Positions 1 through 8,172 of a stretch of 49,193 nt of DNA are shown one piece after another. Both the position numbers and the translations under genes were made by a program. Location: the NCBI GenBank assembly GCA_944391485.1, contig CALXTQ010000002.1:1-49193 (forward strand). The letters are read 5' to 3'. How positions within the stretch are numbered: position 1 is the first letter of the stretch; every line of letters begins with the position of its first letter. The notes beneath the pieces were generated by a model. The model worked only from the letters and a program-made list of their open reading frames with translations. It had not been told where the DNA came from and did no database searches. The stretch comes from an uncultured Alphaproteobacteria bacterium (lineage in GTDB: Bacteria > Pseudomonadota > Alphaproteobacteria > RF32 > CAG-239).

Positions 1-350
1 TTACTTTTGGTGGAAACTCTACAAGCTTTCAATTGCCCAACCTGCTTTCCAGATTCATCATCGGTGCCAATACTTCCTATTATCTTGGAAATAAAGGAGG
101 AACTACAACTGAAACTTTAACCGTCGATCAAATGCCCAGCCACAAACATCTCGGTACCTGGGGGGAGAATACTAAGGAAAGCGAAACACCTCCTTACGGA
201 ACAGACTATAAAAACAATCATCCCGGCTCAAACGAAAACGATCGCGACAACGAGTGGTTTTACACCTCTCCTGCCGGAGGCAATGCGGCACACAACAACA
301 TGCCTCCTTACACAACTATCCGCTACATAATGTTTACCGGAAAATACTAA
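1..350 (+). CDS. Tail-collar-domain protein, 5'-truncated
   Basis: The frame is open from the window edge (codons begin at base 3), so only the C-terminal 115 or so residues are present. A TTG at 33 is an internal codon, not a convincing start. Visible motifs are the FQLPNL segment, then GGTTTETLTVDQMPSHKH, and near the end AAHNNMPPYTTIRYIMFTGKY-like residues. These match the C-terminal part of the phage tail collar / microcystin-dependent (MdpB-type) family, where a Gly-rich stretch and the QMPSHxH motif precede a conserved HNNMPPY segment. Such domains occur in phage tail fibres and in bacterial surface or secreted proteins. No other phage gene lies in the window, so the context does not decide between the two. 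Family confidence is good; function is unknown. Confidence 0.8.
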   Translation, partial: TFGGNSTSFQLPNLLSRFIIGANTSYYLGNKGGTTTETLTVDQMPSHKHLGTWGENTKESETPPYGTDYKNNHPGSNENDRDNEWFYTSPAGGNAAHNNMPPYTTIRYIMFTGKY

Positions 351-376
351 AAAAGCCCGGCTAATGCCGGGCTTTT
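351..376. terminator. Bidirectional rho-independent terminator
   Basis: An 11-bp perfect stem (351-361 with 366-376) has a 4-nt loop, and is A-rich on one side and T-rich on the other. It sits directly after the stop of the tail-collar gene and 16 bp from the stop of the convergent aminotransferase gene, so it can serve both. Confidence 0.85.
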
Positions 377-391
377 TTATCTTTCGGCAGG

Positions 392-1552
392 TTAGGCTGC
401 CTTAGAAGACTTTTTTGCGGCAAACTCATTCATTGTATTAATAACATAAGTCTGAGATTCAGTATCCAGATACGGATGCATCGGAATACTCAAAACTGTT
501 TTTGACAACTTTTCGCAAACCGGCAGCGCGCGGGTATTCCACTTTTTATAAGCCGTCTGTGTATTGACCGGACGCGGATAATAAGCGCCACACGGAATAC
601 CGTTTTCTTTGAGATAAGCCATCAACTCGTCACGGTCGGCACAGTCAATGGTATACAGACCATAGGCGGATTTGCAGTTATCAAGAACCTTTTGCTTATG
701 GAAATAGCTGCTCAGTTCATTGTCATAACGCTTGGCAACAGCATGACGCTCTTTCAGTTCCTGCTCAAAAACCTTCAGCTTCTGCAGAATAACGGCTGCC
801 TGGAATGAGTCCATACGGGCTGTCAGACCCAGACGGACATTGTCATAATGATCCTCGGGACTCATGCCGTGGACACGGCAGGATTTAACCATTTCATTTT
901 CAGCTTCAGTATTGGAGAAAACCGCGCCGCCGTCGCCGTAGCAAGCCAGAGGCTTCGTCGGATAAAAGCTTGTCGCCGTCATATCGGCAATATTGCCGGC
1001 GCGTTTGTCATGATATTCGGAACCATAGCTCTGCGCGGCGTCGGACAATACCTTCATGCCGTTGGTATGGGCAATTTTCATAATCTCGTCATAGTTGGCA
1101 GGGTTACCGAAAATATCTACGGCAATAACAGCTTTCAAATTCAGTTTACCTTCTTTTTTGACTTCGGCAATCGCTCTTTCCAGATCTTTCGGATCCATAT
1201 TATAGGTCTCCGGATCTGAGTCGACAAAAATCGGCGTCGCGCCCAGAATAGTCGGAGCTTCAGCGGAAGCAACAAATGTAAAGGAAGAAACAAACACCGC
1301 GTCGCCGGGCTTAACGTCCCACGCCATCAGAGGCAAAATCAAAGCGTCCGTACCGGAAGAACAGGTAGCGCAGTATTTGCAGCCTGAATATTCGGCAAGT
1401 TTCTGGTCAAGTTCTTTTGTTTCGGGTCCCTGAGCATATCCACCGTGATTCAGAATGGTCTCAAAAGCTTTCAGAAAATTTTCCTGTCCGATAACTTTCT
1501 GCGAAGCCTGAACATCAAACAGATTAATCGGTTTAGAAGGTTTATTAGTCAT
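392..1552 (-). CDS. DegT/DnrJ/EryC1/StrS aminotransferase, WbpE-like
   Basis: This 386-residue PLP-dependent enzyme has the usual length of the nucleotide-sugar aminotransferase family. Visible motifs are the GTDAL cofactor-binding segment (67-71), DAAQS (171-175, Asp to the PLP ring nitrogen), and SFYPTKPLACYGDGGA, whose Lys200 is the predicted Schiff-base lysine. The last motif and the C-terminal LSIPMHPYL are very close to WbpE-type enzymes, which transaminate a UDP-3-keto-hexuronic acid during O-antigen sugar synthesis. The exact substrate is inferred. The start ATG has AAGGA 8 nt upstream. It stands alone: no partner dehydrogenase or acetyltransferase for such a sugar is adjacent. A role in envelope polysaccharide fits the rest of the window. 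Confidence 0.88.
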   Translation of the reverse strand: MTNKPSKPINLFDVQASQKVIGQENFLKAFETILNHGGYAQGPETKELDQKLAEYSGCKYCATCSSGTDALILPLMAWDVKPGDAVFVSSFTFVASAEAPTILGATPIFVDSDPETYNMDPKDLERAIAEVKKEGKLNLKAVIAVDIFGNPANYDEIMKIAHTNGMKVLSDAAQSYGSEYHDKRAGNIADMTATSFYPTKPLACYGDGGAVFSNTEAENEMVKSCRVHGMSPEDHYDNVRLGLTARMDSFQAAVILQKLKVFEQELKERHAVAKRYDNELSSYFHKQKVLDNCKSAYGLYTIDCADRDELMAYLKENGIPCGAYYPRPVNTQTAYKKWNTRALPVCEKLSKTVLSIPMHPYLDTESQTYVINTMNEFAAKKSSKAA

Positions 1553-1786
1553 AATGCATTTCCTTATCGTTTAAGTTTTAACTGAAACTGATACTATGCA
1601 AAAAAAACCCGGAATGCAAAACACAAAAGGTTTCGGCTTTGTAACAAAACCGCATAGTGCACAGTTTCCTTCTTCTACGCTATACAAAAACCCTCCACAC
1701 ACCCTTTTACATTCAATTCTGTCCACAGGTTCTCCTTTTTTGCGGCAATCAGGCTCCAAAATCACAAAAATCATCTATAAATTTTA

Positions 1787-1814
1787 TTGATTTCAACAAT
1801 TTTACTGTTATATT
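1787..1814 (+). promoter_or_regulatory. Putative sigma-70 promoter for mlaA-mlaC
   Basis: TTGATT (1787-1792), a 16-bp spacer and TATATT (1809-1814) lie 37 bp before the mlaA GTG. The 1553-1786 stretch between the divergent genes holds no gene I can support; it is A/T-rich with C-rich patches. Confidence 0.45.
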
Positions 1815-1851
1815 GAATAAAAAATTATAACAACCAACAAGGTATAACAAC

Positions 1852-2652
1852 GTGAGCACTAAAAATTCCATCTTTGCCATCCTTGCCCTGGCTATTTTCT
1901 TCAATGTTTCTTGCGCTTCCCGCTCTGCCGACCAAACATCGCCGCATGAGGACACCGATCGTTTCGAAACATACAACCGCGCTATGTTCAAGTTCAACTA
2001 TCAGGTGGACAGATATGTGCTCAAACCGATTGCCAAAGGCTATCGCGCCATCACCACGCAATATATGAGGGAACGCGTCAACAACGCTCTGGCCAATGTC
2101 AAAGAACCCATTTCAGCCTTTAATCATATTCTGCAGGGTGAAATGAAACTGGCGGGAATCAACCTGTCTCGTCTTGCTATAAACACGACACTCGGTCTGG
2201 CGGGAATGTATGATGTTGCCGGCGGCTGGGGTCTTGCCAAAGAAAAAACATCTTTTGATGATACGCTAGCCAAATGGTGCATCAAAGACGGACCTTATAT
2301 CGTTCTGCCGTTCATCGGACCGGCGACGCCGCGTTCGACGGTCGGCCTTGTCGTCGATTCCGTAACCAATCCCGTATACCTGGCCACCTTAGATGCCCCG
2401 GCCGGGACCAGAGATAAAATAGGCTATGGTTATACAGCCATATCTGTTATCGCCCTCCGTGAGTCGGGATTGGATCTCCTGGATGATCTGGAACGCAACT
2501 CCGTCGACTTTTACACAACCATGCGCTCGGCATTTATGCAAAACCGCCGCAACAAAGGTTGCATAAATGATGATGCGACCGCCGCTAGCTACGATTTCGA
2601 TTTCGGTTACGAAGAAGAAGAACAGATTTTCGACGAAATGGAAGCTCAATAA
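1852..2652 (+). CDS. mlaA: MlaA family outer-membrane lipoprotein (VacJ)
   Basis: MlaA sits in the outer membrane and removes misplaced phospholipids from the outer leaflet, passing them to periplasmic MlaC. The 266-residue protein starts with GTG (AAGG 9 nt upstream) and has a lipoprotein signal ending NVSC, with Cys21 the predicted lipidated residue; Asn at -3 is atypical for a lipobox. Family hallmarks are RFETYNRAMFKFN after the signal, then KEPISAFNHILQG, LGLAGMYDVA, a GPYIVLPFIGPATPRSTVG segment and the following D-x-VTNP. The acidic C-terminal tail (FGYEEEEQIFDEME) is variable in the family. mlaC follows 30 bp downstream, probably in one transcript. The mlaFED/B transporter genes are not in the window. 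Confidence 0.93.
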   Translation: MSTKNSIFAILALAIFFNVSCASRSADQTSPHEDTDRFETYNRAMFKFNYQVDRYVLKPIAKGYRAITTQYMRERVNNALANVKEPISAFNHILQGEMKLAGINLSRLAINTTLGLAGMYDVAGGWGLAKEKTSFDDTLAKWCIKDGPYIVLPFIGPATPRSTVGLVVDSVTNPVYLATLDAPAGTRDKIGYGYTAISVIALRESGLDLLDDLERNSVDFYTTMRSAFMQNRRNKGCINDDATAASYDFDFGYEEEEQIFDEMEAQ

Positions 2653-2682
2653 TTTTTAATAATTTTTATGGAGAAACTGATA

Positions 2683-3282
2683 ATGAAAAAGAACATTTTC
2701 GCTGCCATATTTGCTTCTTTGCTCATGATTTCCGGGGCGGCACAGGCTGCCGCGGATGCGTCCAAAGCAGAAGCCTTTGTCGAGAAAGTCACCAAAGAAG
2801 GCATTGAAGACATTATTAATGCCAACGTCTCCCAAAGCGTTAAAGACCAGCGCTTTGAAAAACTGTTTAACGAAGCGTTAGACCTCAACTTCATCGGCCA
2901 GTTTGTTCTTGGCCGCTACTGGAGAACGGCAACCAAACAGCAGAAAATTGACTTTATCAAAGCTTACCGTGAATTAAACATAAAAACGTGGTCACAGCGT
3001 TTTGACGAGTTCAAGGGCAAAAAATTTATTTTCAAGGGAACCTCTCCCTCCAACTCCGCCAACCAGGTATTTGTAAACTCTCTGGTTCCCATGGATCAGG
3101 GGGAGCCGGCCAAAGTTGTCTGGCGCGTTAAGCAAAACGGCGACAAATTCAAAATCGTCGACATCATTATCGAAAATGTCAGTCTGGCCATTACCGCGCG
3201 CAACGAATACACGGCCTTCATCAAATCCGCGCCCGGCGGCGTCGATGACCTGATCAAAAATCTGCAGAACAAAACCAAATAA
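2683..3282 (+). CDS. mlaC: MlaC family periplasmic phospholipid-binding protein (Ttg2D)
   Basis: MlaC shuttles phospholipids between the outer-membrane MlaA complex and the inner-membrane MlaFEDB transporter. I start it at ATG 2683, not the ATG at 2668, because GGAGA (2670-2674) overlaps the earlier ATG and lies 9 nt before 2683. The resulting 199-residue protein begins with a clean Sec signal, MKKNIFAAIFASLLMISGAAQA. The mature part shows the family pattern: an alpha-helical start, then LNFIGQFVLGRYWRTAT, FIKAYRELNIKTWSQRF and a beta-rich second half with VVWRVKQNGDKFKIVDIIIENVS-like residues. It ends in a strong terminator that begins at its stop codon. The pairing with mlaA supports the call. 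Confidence 0.93.
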   Translation: MKKNIFAAIFASLLMISGAAQAAADASKAEAFVEKVTKEGIEDIINANVSQSVKDQRFEKLFNEALDLNFIGQFVLGRYWRTATKQQKIDFIKAYRELNIKTWSQRFDEFKGKKFIFKGTSPSNSANQVFVNSLVPMDQGEPAKVVWRVKQNGDKFKIVDIIIENVSLAITARNEYTAFIKSAPGGVDDLIKNLQNKTK

Positions 3283-3312
3283 AAAAAAGCCCGGATATCC
3301 GGGCTTTTTTTT
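3281..3312. terminator. Bidirectional terminator after mlaC
   Basis: A GC-rich palindrome (AGCCCGGATATCCGGGCT at 3288-3305) is flanked by eight As and eight Ts. It overlaps the mlaC stop codon and also faces the convergent small membrane-protein gene. A second, weaker dyad (CCCGG/CCGGG) lies at about 3323-3338. Confidence 0.9.
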
Positions 3313-3342
3313 ACAATCCTCCCCGGAAAATCCGGGATATTT

Positions 3343-3609
3343 TTAATTGACCTTTATCTCCACGTCTTTCTTGGGAGCTTCTTCATACTCCTCGGCTTTT
3401 TCTTTGGCTGTGTCTGTAGCATTTTCAACAGAATCTACCGTCGCGTCATAACCGCGTTTAACAATATTTTTGGTTCCCTGTCCGACATCGCTGACAACAT
3501 CGCCTACCGGCGTCGTTTCATTGATGCTGCCTTCATAGATGCCGCGGCCGACAAGATAAATCACGATAATCAGAAACAAATAAAAAATATATTTCAACAA
3601 CGTACCCAT
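3343..3609 (-). CDS. Small single-pass membrane protein, unknown function
   Basis: An 88-residue protein starting at ATG 3609, chosen because AGGAG lies just upstream; a longer frame reaching to 3642 lacks this. One hydrophobic helix (about residues 4-22, LLKYIFYLFLIIVIYLVGRG) is followed by a polar, charged tail with Val/Asp-rich amphipathic stretches (VGDVVSDVGQGTKNIV, ATVDSVENATDTAKEKAEEYEE) that look helical. The pattern resembles small YtxH-like or apolipoprotein-like membrane-anchored proteins, but I cannot assign a family. The orientation is probably N-in with the tail in the periplasm or cytoplasm; the sequence does not decide. Confidence 0.65.
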   Translation of the reverse strand: MGTLLKYIFYLFLIIVIYLVGRGIYEGSINETTPVGDVVSDVGQGTKNIVKRGYDATVDSVENATDTAKEKAEEYEEAPKKDVEIKVN

Positions 3610-3803
3610 ATTTTTCTCCTTTAAAACCTGATGACTACTCAAGAAATAATCATCCTTTCGCTGCTTTCAAGCTTTGAAATAAAACAACAGCCTAAAATCT
3701 GCCTCGGATACTATGTTAGTCCCTTAACCACTATTTACAAAAATCATCGCTTTATCGGCATTACGGAACAAACAAGCTGTCTTGCTCCGGCTGCCGGCGT
3801 CTC

Positions 3804-3889
3804 TGATTTCTCAAAGAATAATCGAGCGCTGCGCATCCCATTTTTTCTTTCCCTCTTCGCGTTGGAAAATTTGATTTCTCAAAGAATAA
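3804..3889. repeat. Captured copy of TPR-gene DNA between 18-bp direct repeats
   Basis: Two identical 18-bp direct repeats (3804-3821 and 3872-3889) bracket about 50 bp. Bases 3820-3873 match 4057-4110, the 3' part of the neighbouring TPR gene, with only two differences. The copy has the same orientation as the source and lies 240 bp away. The rest of the 3610-3913 gap holds no gene I can support. Confidence 0.85.
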
Positions 3890-3913
3890 AAGCAGAAAAT
3901 ACCGCAACAAACT

Positions 3914-3939
3914 AAAAGCCCTCTGTCAAGAGGGCTTTT
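3914..3939 (-). terminator. Terminator after TPR gene
   Basis: An 11-bp stem (3914-3924 with 3929-3939; AAAAGCCCTCT/AGAGGGCTTTT) with a 4-nt loop lies 18 bp past the stop of the minus-strand TPR gene. Confidence 0.75.
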
Positions 3940-3957
3940 ACATCAGAAAAAAACGCG

Positions 3958-4920
3958 TTAATTTGCCGGGTCGGCGGGAGGTGTATCAGGAGTCGTACCG
4001 GCAACGGCACCCAACGTTCCGACGGCTTTTTTGCGTTTGAGCTTATTGACAAACTTAATCGAGCGCTGCGCATCCCATTTTTTCTTTCCTTCTTCGCGTT
4101 GGAAAATCTGCTTGTAAACCTCAATCGCCTGATCAAATTCCGACAGCTTGGTCAGACAGCTGGCCAACCCATCGTAAAGTTTATGATGATACCGGTTATT
4201 AATCATCATCTGTGCCTTTTTATAGCACTTCAGCGCATCATTAAACTTGAGCATTTTCTGATAAACAAAGCCGATGCTGATCCAAGCCTGAATTTCATGA
4301 CTGTCAATATTCAGAATTTTTGTGAAACATTTCAACGCCGAATTATTGTCGCCCATCAACTGATAGGTAACACCGACGCCGTTCCAAGCCTTAATATTGG
4401 TCTTGTCGCTGGATAAAACCTTTTTGAAGAAAGAGATTGCTCTTTCATATTGTTTGAGTTTTTGTAACGTAACGGCGATGCTCAACAGTGTCTGCGTATG
4501 CTTGTTATCGATTTTCATCGCCTGCTCCAGAACATCCAGAGCTTCTTTGTAAGAGAACATATGCTGCAGGGCAATTGCTTTGCCATTAAGAGCCTCAAGC
4601 GATGTCTGATCAATGGCAACCGCTTCGTTAAAGCACATGATGGCATCTTTGTACAATCCGCGCATGCTCAAGGTAACGCCTTTGTTATTTAAAACTTCGA
4701 CAGACTGCGGATTAATGGCCAACGCCTTATCAAAACACTCGACGGCATCGGTATAACGGCTCATTTTCTGATAGGCAAAGCCTTTTGAGTTCAGGGCTTT
4801 CCAGGAGTTCGGCTGATCGGCGATCGCAATGTCAAACTGTTCGATCGCTTCTTTGTACAATCCCTGGTCAAGAAGTTCCTGACCTCTTTTATAAGCACTG
4901 TTTTCATTTGATTTAACCAT
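3958..4920 (-). CDS. TPR-repeat protein
   Basis: A 320-residue protein made almost entirely of 34-residue tetratricopeptide repeats. At least seven are visible, starting near residue 6, each with the W/Y-x-G-x-A-Y ... A-x-x-x-F-x-K-A-x-x-x-x-P/D pattern (for example ALNSKGFAYQKMSRYTDAVE, VLNNKGVTLSMRGLYKDAI). The C-terminal 60 residues are basic and then Pro/Ala-rich (TTPDTPPADPAN). No signal peptide is evident, so it is probably cytoplasmic and a protein-interaction scaffold. It lies 106 bp downstream of the DUF58 gene on the same strand and may belong to the MoxR-DUF58 transcription unit. A fragment of its 3' end is duplicated downstream (3820-3873). Confidence 0.85.
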   Translation of the reverse strand: MVKSNENSAYKRGQELLDQGLYKEAIEQFDIAIADQPNSWKALNSKGFAYQKMSRYTDAVECFDKALAINPQSVEVLNNKGVTLSMRGLYKDAIMCFNEAVAIDQTSLEALNGKAIALQHMFSYKEALDVLEQAMKIDNKHTQTLLSIAVTLQKLKQYERAISFFKKVLSSDKTNIKAWNGVGVTYQLMGDNNSALKCFTKILNIDSHEIQAWISIGFVYQKMLKFNDALKCYKKAQMMINNRYHHKLYDGLASCLTKLSEFDQAIEVYKQIFQREEGKKKWDAQRSIKFVNKLKRKKAVGTLGAVAGTTPDTPPADPAN

Positions 4921-5026
4921 ATTTTTTCTCTTCTCAAATTATAGTTACAAAATAATTTACTTGAAATGTACCACTTACACCCGTTTATGTCAAGATTTCC
5001 CAAGGAAAAAATCAAAAAACGCAAAA

Positions 5027-5971
5027 TCAGATTTTCAGCTGCCTGTGCAACTCAATATCCGTGCGGACTTCCATATATCGCGCCGCAAAACGCCGACAGA
5101 AGGTTCTGACCTCATTCCTCTTGTTTTCAAAATATGCCCGATATTCGCGGCGAAAGGCTTTGGGCTGAGTATCAAACACCAGCCTCTCCGTTCCTTCCGC
5201 AGCCATATATTCTCCGGCTTTCGGAGCCTTTTCTTCCAGAACGTCAAAAACGTTCACGGCATAAACGCTGGCTTTTTTGGCCAAAGCCGCCAGAGCCTGC
5301 TGCGTATCTTCCGCAAACTCGTTAAAATCGCTGACCACAAATACTACAGCCTGGCTTTTAACTGTTTTCTGCAGAAATTGCAGCGGCTTGGCCAGGCTGC
5401 CGAAAAAACTTTTCCGCAGCACGTTTTTTGTCTCCGCCGCAATTTTTTTGAAAACAGCCATCAAACTCTGACGGCTGTTCTGAGGTTTAAAAGCCAGAGT
5501 TATCTCGCCGTTGTAAACCAGACACCCGAAACGGTCTCTGTTTTCCAGGCTCAGCCAGGCCAGCAAACTGGCTATCTTGGCAGCAGAAACGGATTTAAGC
5601 TCTTTTTTGGTCCCAAACACCATATGAGCAGACAAATCAAGAAGCACATATATTTCCCGGTCTTTCTCCTCGGCATATAAGCGGGTAAACGGCGTCTGTT
5701 TCCGCGCTGTAACACGCCAGTCAATATCACGGACATCATCGCCGTAGGTATAAGAACGGATTTCCTCAAGTTCCATTCCCCTGCCCTTGAACGCCGATTT
5801 GACATCTCCGGCGCGTTTTGTTACCGACACACCTGTTCTGTACTGTTTAAGATACGAGATATAACGCCGCTGTTCGACCAGCTCTTCCAGAGTCGCGTAA
5901 AGACCTTCCCCAGACTTTTTTTCGGTCTTGGGTTTAAAAAGTTTCTCAGTTATCTTTTTGAGCTTTCCCAT
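5027..5971 (-). CDS. DUF58 domain protein, MoxR partner
   Basis: DUF58 proteins are vWA-like proteins usually encoded beside MoxR AAA+ ATPases and thought to act with them on envelope or stress functions. The protein is 314 residues from ATG 5971; an upstream in-frame TTG at 5989 is possible. The signature GDDVRDIDWRVTAR is at 77-90 and the MIDAS-like DLSAHM at 112-117. The usual pattern is DxSxSM, so the third metal-site residue is His instead of Ser. There is no transmembrane segment before or after the domain, so it is soluble. It overlaps the preceding small frame by 22 nt and has only a weak SD (GAGAGA), which suggests translational coupling. Confidence 0.88.
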   Translation of the reverse strand: MGKLKKITEKLFKPKTEKKSGEGLYATLEELVEQRRYISYLKQYRTGVSVTKRAGDVKSAFKGRGMELEEIRSYTYGDDVRDIDWRVTARKQTPFTRLYAEEKDREIYVLLDLSAHMVFGTKKELKSVSAAKIASLLAWLSLENRDRFGCLVYNGEITLAFKPQNSRQSLMAVFKKIAAETKNVLRKSFFGSLAKPLQFLQKTVKSQAVVFVVSDFNEFAEDTQQALAALAKKASVYAVNVFDVLEEKAPKAGEYMAAEGTERLVFDTQPKAFRREYRAYFENKRNEVRTFCRRFAARYMEVRTDIELHRQLKI

Positions 5972-6120
5972 TCTCTCAATACCCAGCAATCATTAAACCA
6001 AAATTCCGACGTCTTTATATGCAGCACCGGCCTCTTTTGTCTGAAACAGCTGTACTCCGGATTCTCGGGCATAAGAGTTTCCACGCCCGCCTTTGCTCCT
6101 GAGGACAACCGTCCGATCAT
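5950..6120 (-). CDS. Possible small gene between moxR and DUF58 genes
   Basis: A 56-residue frame that would fill the 178-bp space between the moxR stop and the DUF58 start. Support: ATG 6120 has a strong GAGGAG sequence 4 nt upstream, and its end overlaps the DUF58 start by 22 nt, as in translational coupling. The product is polar with two Cys (SCFRQKRP and FNDCWVL), a Trp-rich end and no membrane segment. I recognise no family. It may instead be a leader whose translation feeds the DUF58 gene. Confidence 0.4.
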   Translation of the reverse strand: MIGRLSSGAKAGVETLMPENPEYSCFRQKRPVLHIKTSEFWFNDCWVLREWESSKR

Positions 6121-6149
6121 GAAACTCCTCAATCGTTCCCGCCGCTATC

Positions 6150-7142
6150 TTACGGCAGCGGCACCATTTTCAAAAGAGACGCAATGACATCGTCCGTCGT
6201 GTAGCCTTCCGCCTGCGCTTCAAAGCTAAGAATAATACGGTGGCGCAGAATATCGTAAACCACGGCGTGAATATCCTCAGGAGTAACAAAATCCCTGTCG
6301 TCAAGCCAGGCATTTATTTTTGCACAGCGGTCCAGCGCAATGGTTGCACGCGGACTGGCACCGAACAAAACCTGTCCGGCCAGCTTTGCGTCATATTTCT
6401 GCGGGTTGCGGGTTGCCATAATCAGCTGAACCAGATATTCTTCTATCTGTTCGCTCATATGAACCTTCAAAGCCAGCTGCCCTGCCGCTAGCACTTCTTC
6501 GGCGGTAATCTGCGAATCAATCGTCGTATGATGGTTTAGCCAGCAGTCATCGTTATCTCCGCAGGCACCAACCTCCCCTCTGACCAGATTCAAAATTTTC
6601 TTCTCCGATTCCGCATCCGGCTGATTAATTTTTATATACATCAGAAAACGGTCCAGCTGCGCTTCCGGCAGATTATACGTTCCCTCGTGTTCAATCGGAT
6701 TCTGCGTCGCCATGACCATAAACAAGTCCGGAAGAGGATAACGTTTTCCCCCGATGCTGACCTGGCGTTCGGCCATGGCCTCCAACAAAGCCGACTGAAC
6801 TTTTGCCGGCGCGCGGTTTATCTCGTCGGCCAATATCAGATTGGCAAAAACCGGACCTTTTCTGAATTCGAATTCATTTTTCGGCGCCACATAAATTTCG
6901 CTTCCGGTAATATCCGACGGCAGCATATCAGGCGTAAACTGAATACGGTTGTATTTCGCGTTAATGCATTCCGCCAGAGTCTTAATCGCCTTTGTCTTGG
7001 CCAGCCCAGGCGCGCCCTCAACCAGAGCGTGGCCATCTGCCAGCATGGTGATCAGAAGCTTTCTGACCAGATCTTCCTGCCCGATAATCCGGGTTTCCAT
7101 ATAATCTTTTAGTTCGATAAGCTTTTCCTTGATTTGCGGCAT
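6150..7142 (-). CDS. MoxR-family AAA+ ATPase
   Basis: MoxR ATPases act as chaperone-like partners of vWA/DUF58 proteins. The start is ATG 7142 (GAAGGG 7 nt upstream), giving 330 residues; a TTG two codons earlier is less likely. Walker A GAPGLAKT is at 43-50, Walker B LILADE at 102-107 followed by INRAPAKVQSALLEAM, sensor 1 ATQNP, and the LPEAQLDRF arginine-finger region, all typical. The C-terminal AAA lid contains GASPRA and the family's HRIIL segment. The gene starts 13 nt after the upstream TPR gene ends and precedes the DUF58 gene, so TPR-MoxR-(small ORF)-DUF58 probably form one operon. Confidence 0.93.
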   Translation of the reverse strand: MPQIKEKLIELKDYMETRIIGQEDLVRKLLITMLADGHALVEGAPGLAKTKAIKTLAECINAKYNRIQFTPDMLPSDITGSEIYVAPKNEFEFRKGPVFANLILADEINRAPAKVQSALLEAMAERQVSIGGKRYPLPDLFMVMATQNPIEHEGTYNLPEAQLDRFLMYIKINQPDAESEKKILNLVRGEVGACGDNDDCWLNHHTTIDSQITAEEVLAAGQLALKVHMSEQIEEYLVQLIMATRNPQKYDAKLAGQVLFGASPRATIALDRCAKINAWLDDRDFVTPEDIHAVVYDILRHRIILSFEAQAEGYTTDDVIASLLKMVPLP

Positions 7143-7154
7143 TTTCAATCCCTT

Positions 7155-8096
7155 CTAACTAACAATCATACGGTTCAAAAAATTGTGATATTCTTCCAAA
7201 ACGGCTTTTTTCATGGTGTCATTGCCCAAAAAATCAAACAATTCGATAGAGCGTTTGTAATGAGCCTTGGCTCGTTCAAAATCCCCCTGCTCTTTGTCAA
7301 AGGCCTCGACCCGCGCCAGATAAAGCAGCGATTCTGCCTCTGCAAAATGGTGCGAAACCTTGCCGTACAGATAAACCGACTTCATCAGGGCCTTACGGGC
7401 ATTGCCGATATCCCGGATGATATAACGCAGACAACCTATCGCGGACAAAGCGCTGGCTTCGCCAAGAAGATCGCCGTTTTCCCGGTAAAGGTTGCGGCAT
7501 TTTTCCAAAATATCATGAGCCACGTCATAATTTCTATGCTTCATTTCGATTCTGGCAATCGCCCGCAGGGTAGACGCCTCTTTGAGGCTGTTTTTGTCCT
7601 GTTCAAACAGCTCCGCAGCCTTGCGGTAGGCTGACAGGGCTTCGTCTTCCTTATTGTCCGTCAGATAAATATAAGCCTCGTGATCATAGGCATCGCCCAG
7701 CAGATCCTTATGCCCTATGGCATTTAAAACTTCCTGCGCCTGTCGGATAGTTTTGAGCGCATCGGCAGAATCGCCCCGCGCCATCTGCACTTTGGATAGT
7801 TTAATAAGCGCCTCCCCGTAAGTATTTTGCGCATCTGCCAGATCCCGGACCAGTTTGACGGCGGCGCGCAAGGCTTCCTCCGCCTCGCGATAATCATCAA
7901 GACTCAGTTCCAGTTCGCCCAACCGCGACAAAGCAAAGGCCTCACCCTCAGCATCGCCGCTGTCATGGTACATTCGCGCAGCCTGCAGATAGCACTCGCG
8001 AGACTTGTCATACCTGCCTCCGTGCCAGTGGTTGTCTCCTTCCTGAAAGGTTTTGGACGCTTCCGTAACATATTTCCCCTGACTTGTTCTCGGCAT
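7155..8096 (-). CDS. TPR-repeat protein upstream of moxR
   Basis: A 313-residue protein of tetratricopeptide-type helical repeats of about 40 residues, of the MalT/LGN-like kind (for example ALSRLGELELSLDDYREAEE, ALIKLSKVQMARGDSADALK, TLRAIARIEMKHRNYDVAHD). It has no signal peptide or membrane helix. The start ATG has AGGAG 8 nt upstream. It is first in the inferred MoxR-DUF58 operon and runs divergently from uvrD across a 76-bp AT-rich spacer (8097-8172) that must hold both promoters. The context suggests a scaffold for the MoxR-DUF58 machinery; that role is inference. Confidence 0.85.
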   Translation of the reverse strand: MPRTSQGKYVTEASKTFQEGDNHWHGGRYDKSRECYLQAARMYHDSGDAEGEAFALSRLGELELSLDDYREAEEALRAAVKLVRDLADAQNTYGEALIKLSKVQMARGDSADALKTIRQAQEVLNAIGHKDLLGDAYDHEAYIYLTDNKEDEALSAYRKAAELFEQDKNSLKEASTLRAIARIEMKHRNYDVAHDILEKCRNLYRENGDLLGEASALSAIGCLRYIIRDIGNARKALMKSVYLYGKVSHHFAEAESLLYLARVEAFDKEQGDFERAKAHYKRSIELFDFLGNDTMKKAVLEEYHNFLNRMIVS

Positions 8097-8172
8097 GGTA
8101 AAAACTCCTTTTATTTAGTTCAATATTAATATATATATTTCGTAATGACCAAAAAAACAAGAAGTATTAGAA

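Noticed and set aside
1..350. Prophage at the left edge
   Set aside because: Only one tail-collar domain, and no integrase, capsid or terminase follows in 49 kb.
3631..3915. 94-codon frame between the small membrane-protein and TPR genes
   Set aside because: It runs through the captured gene fragment and direct repeats, has no SD, and part of it is antisense sequence of the TPR gene.
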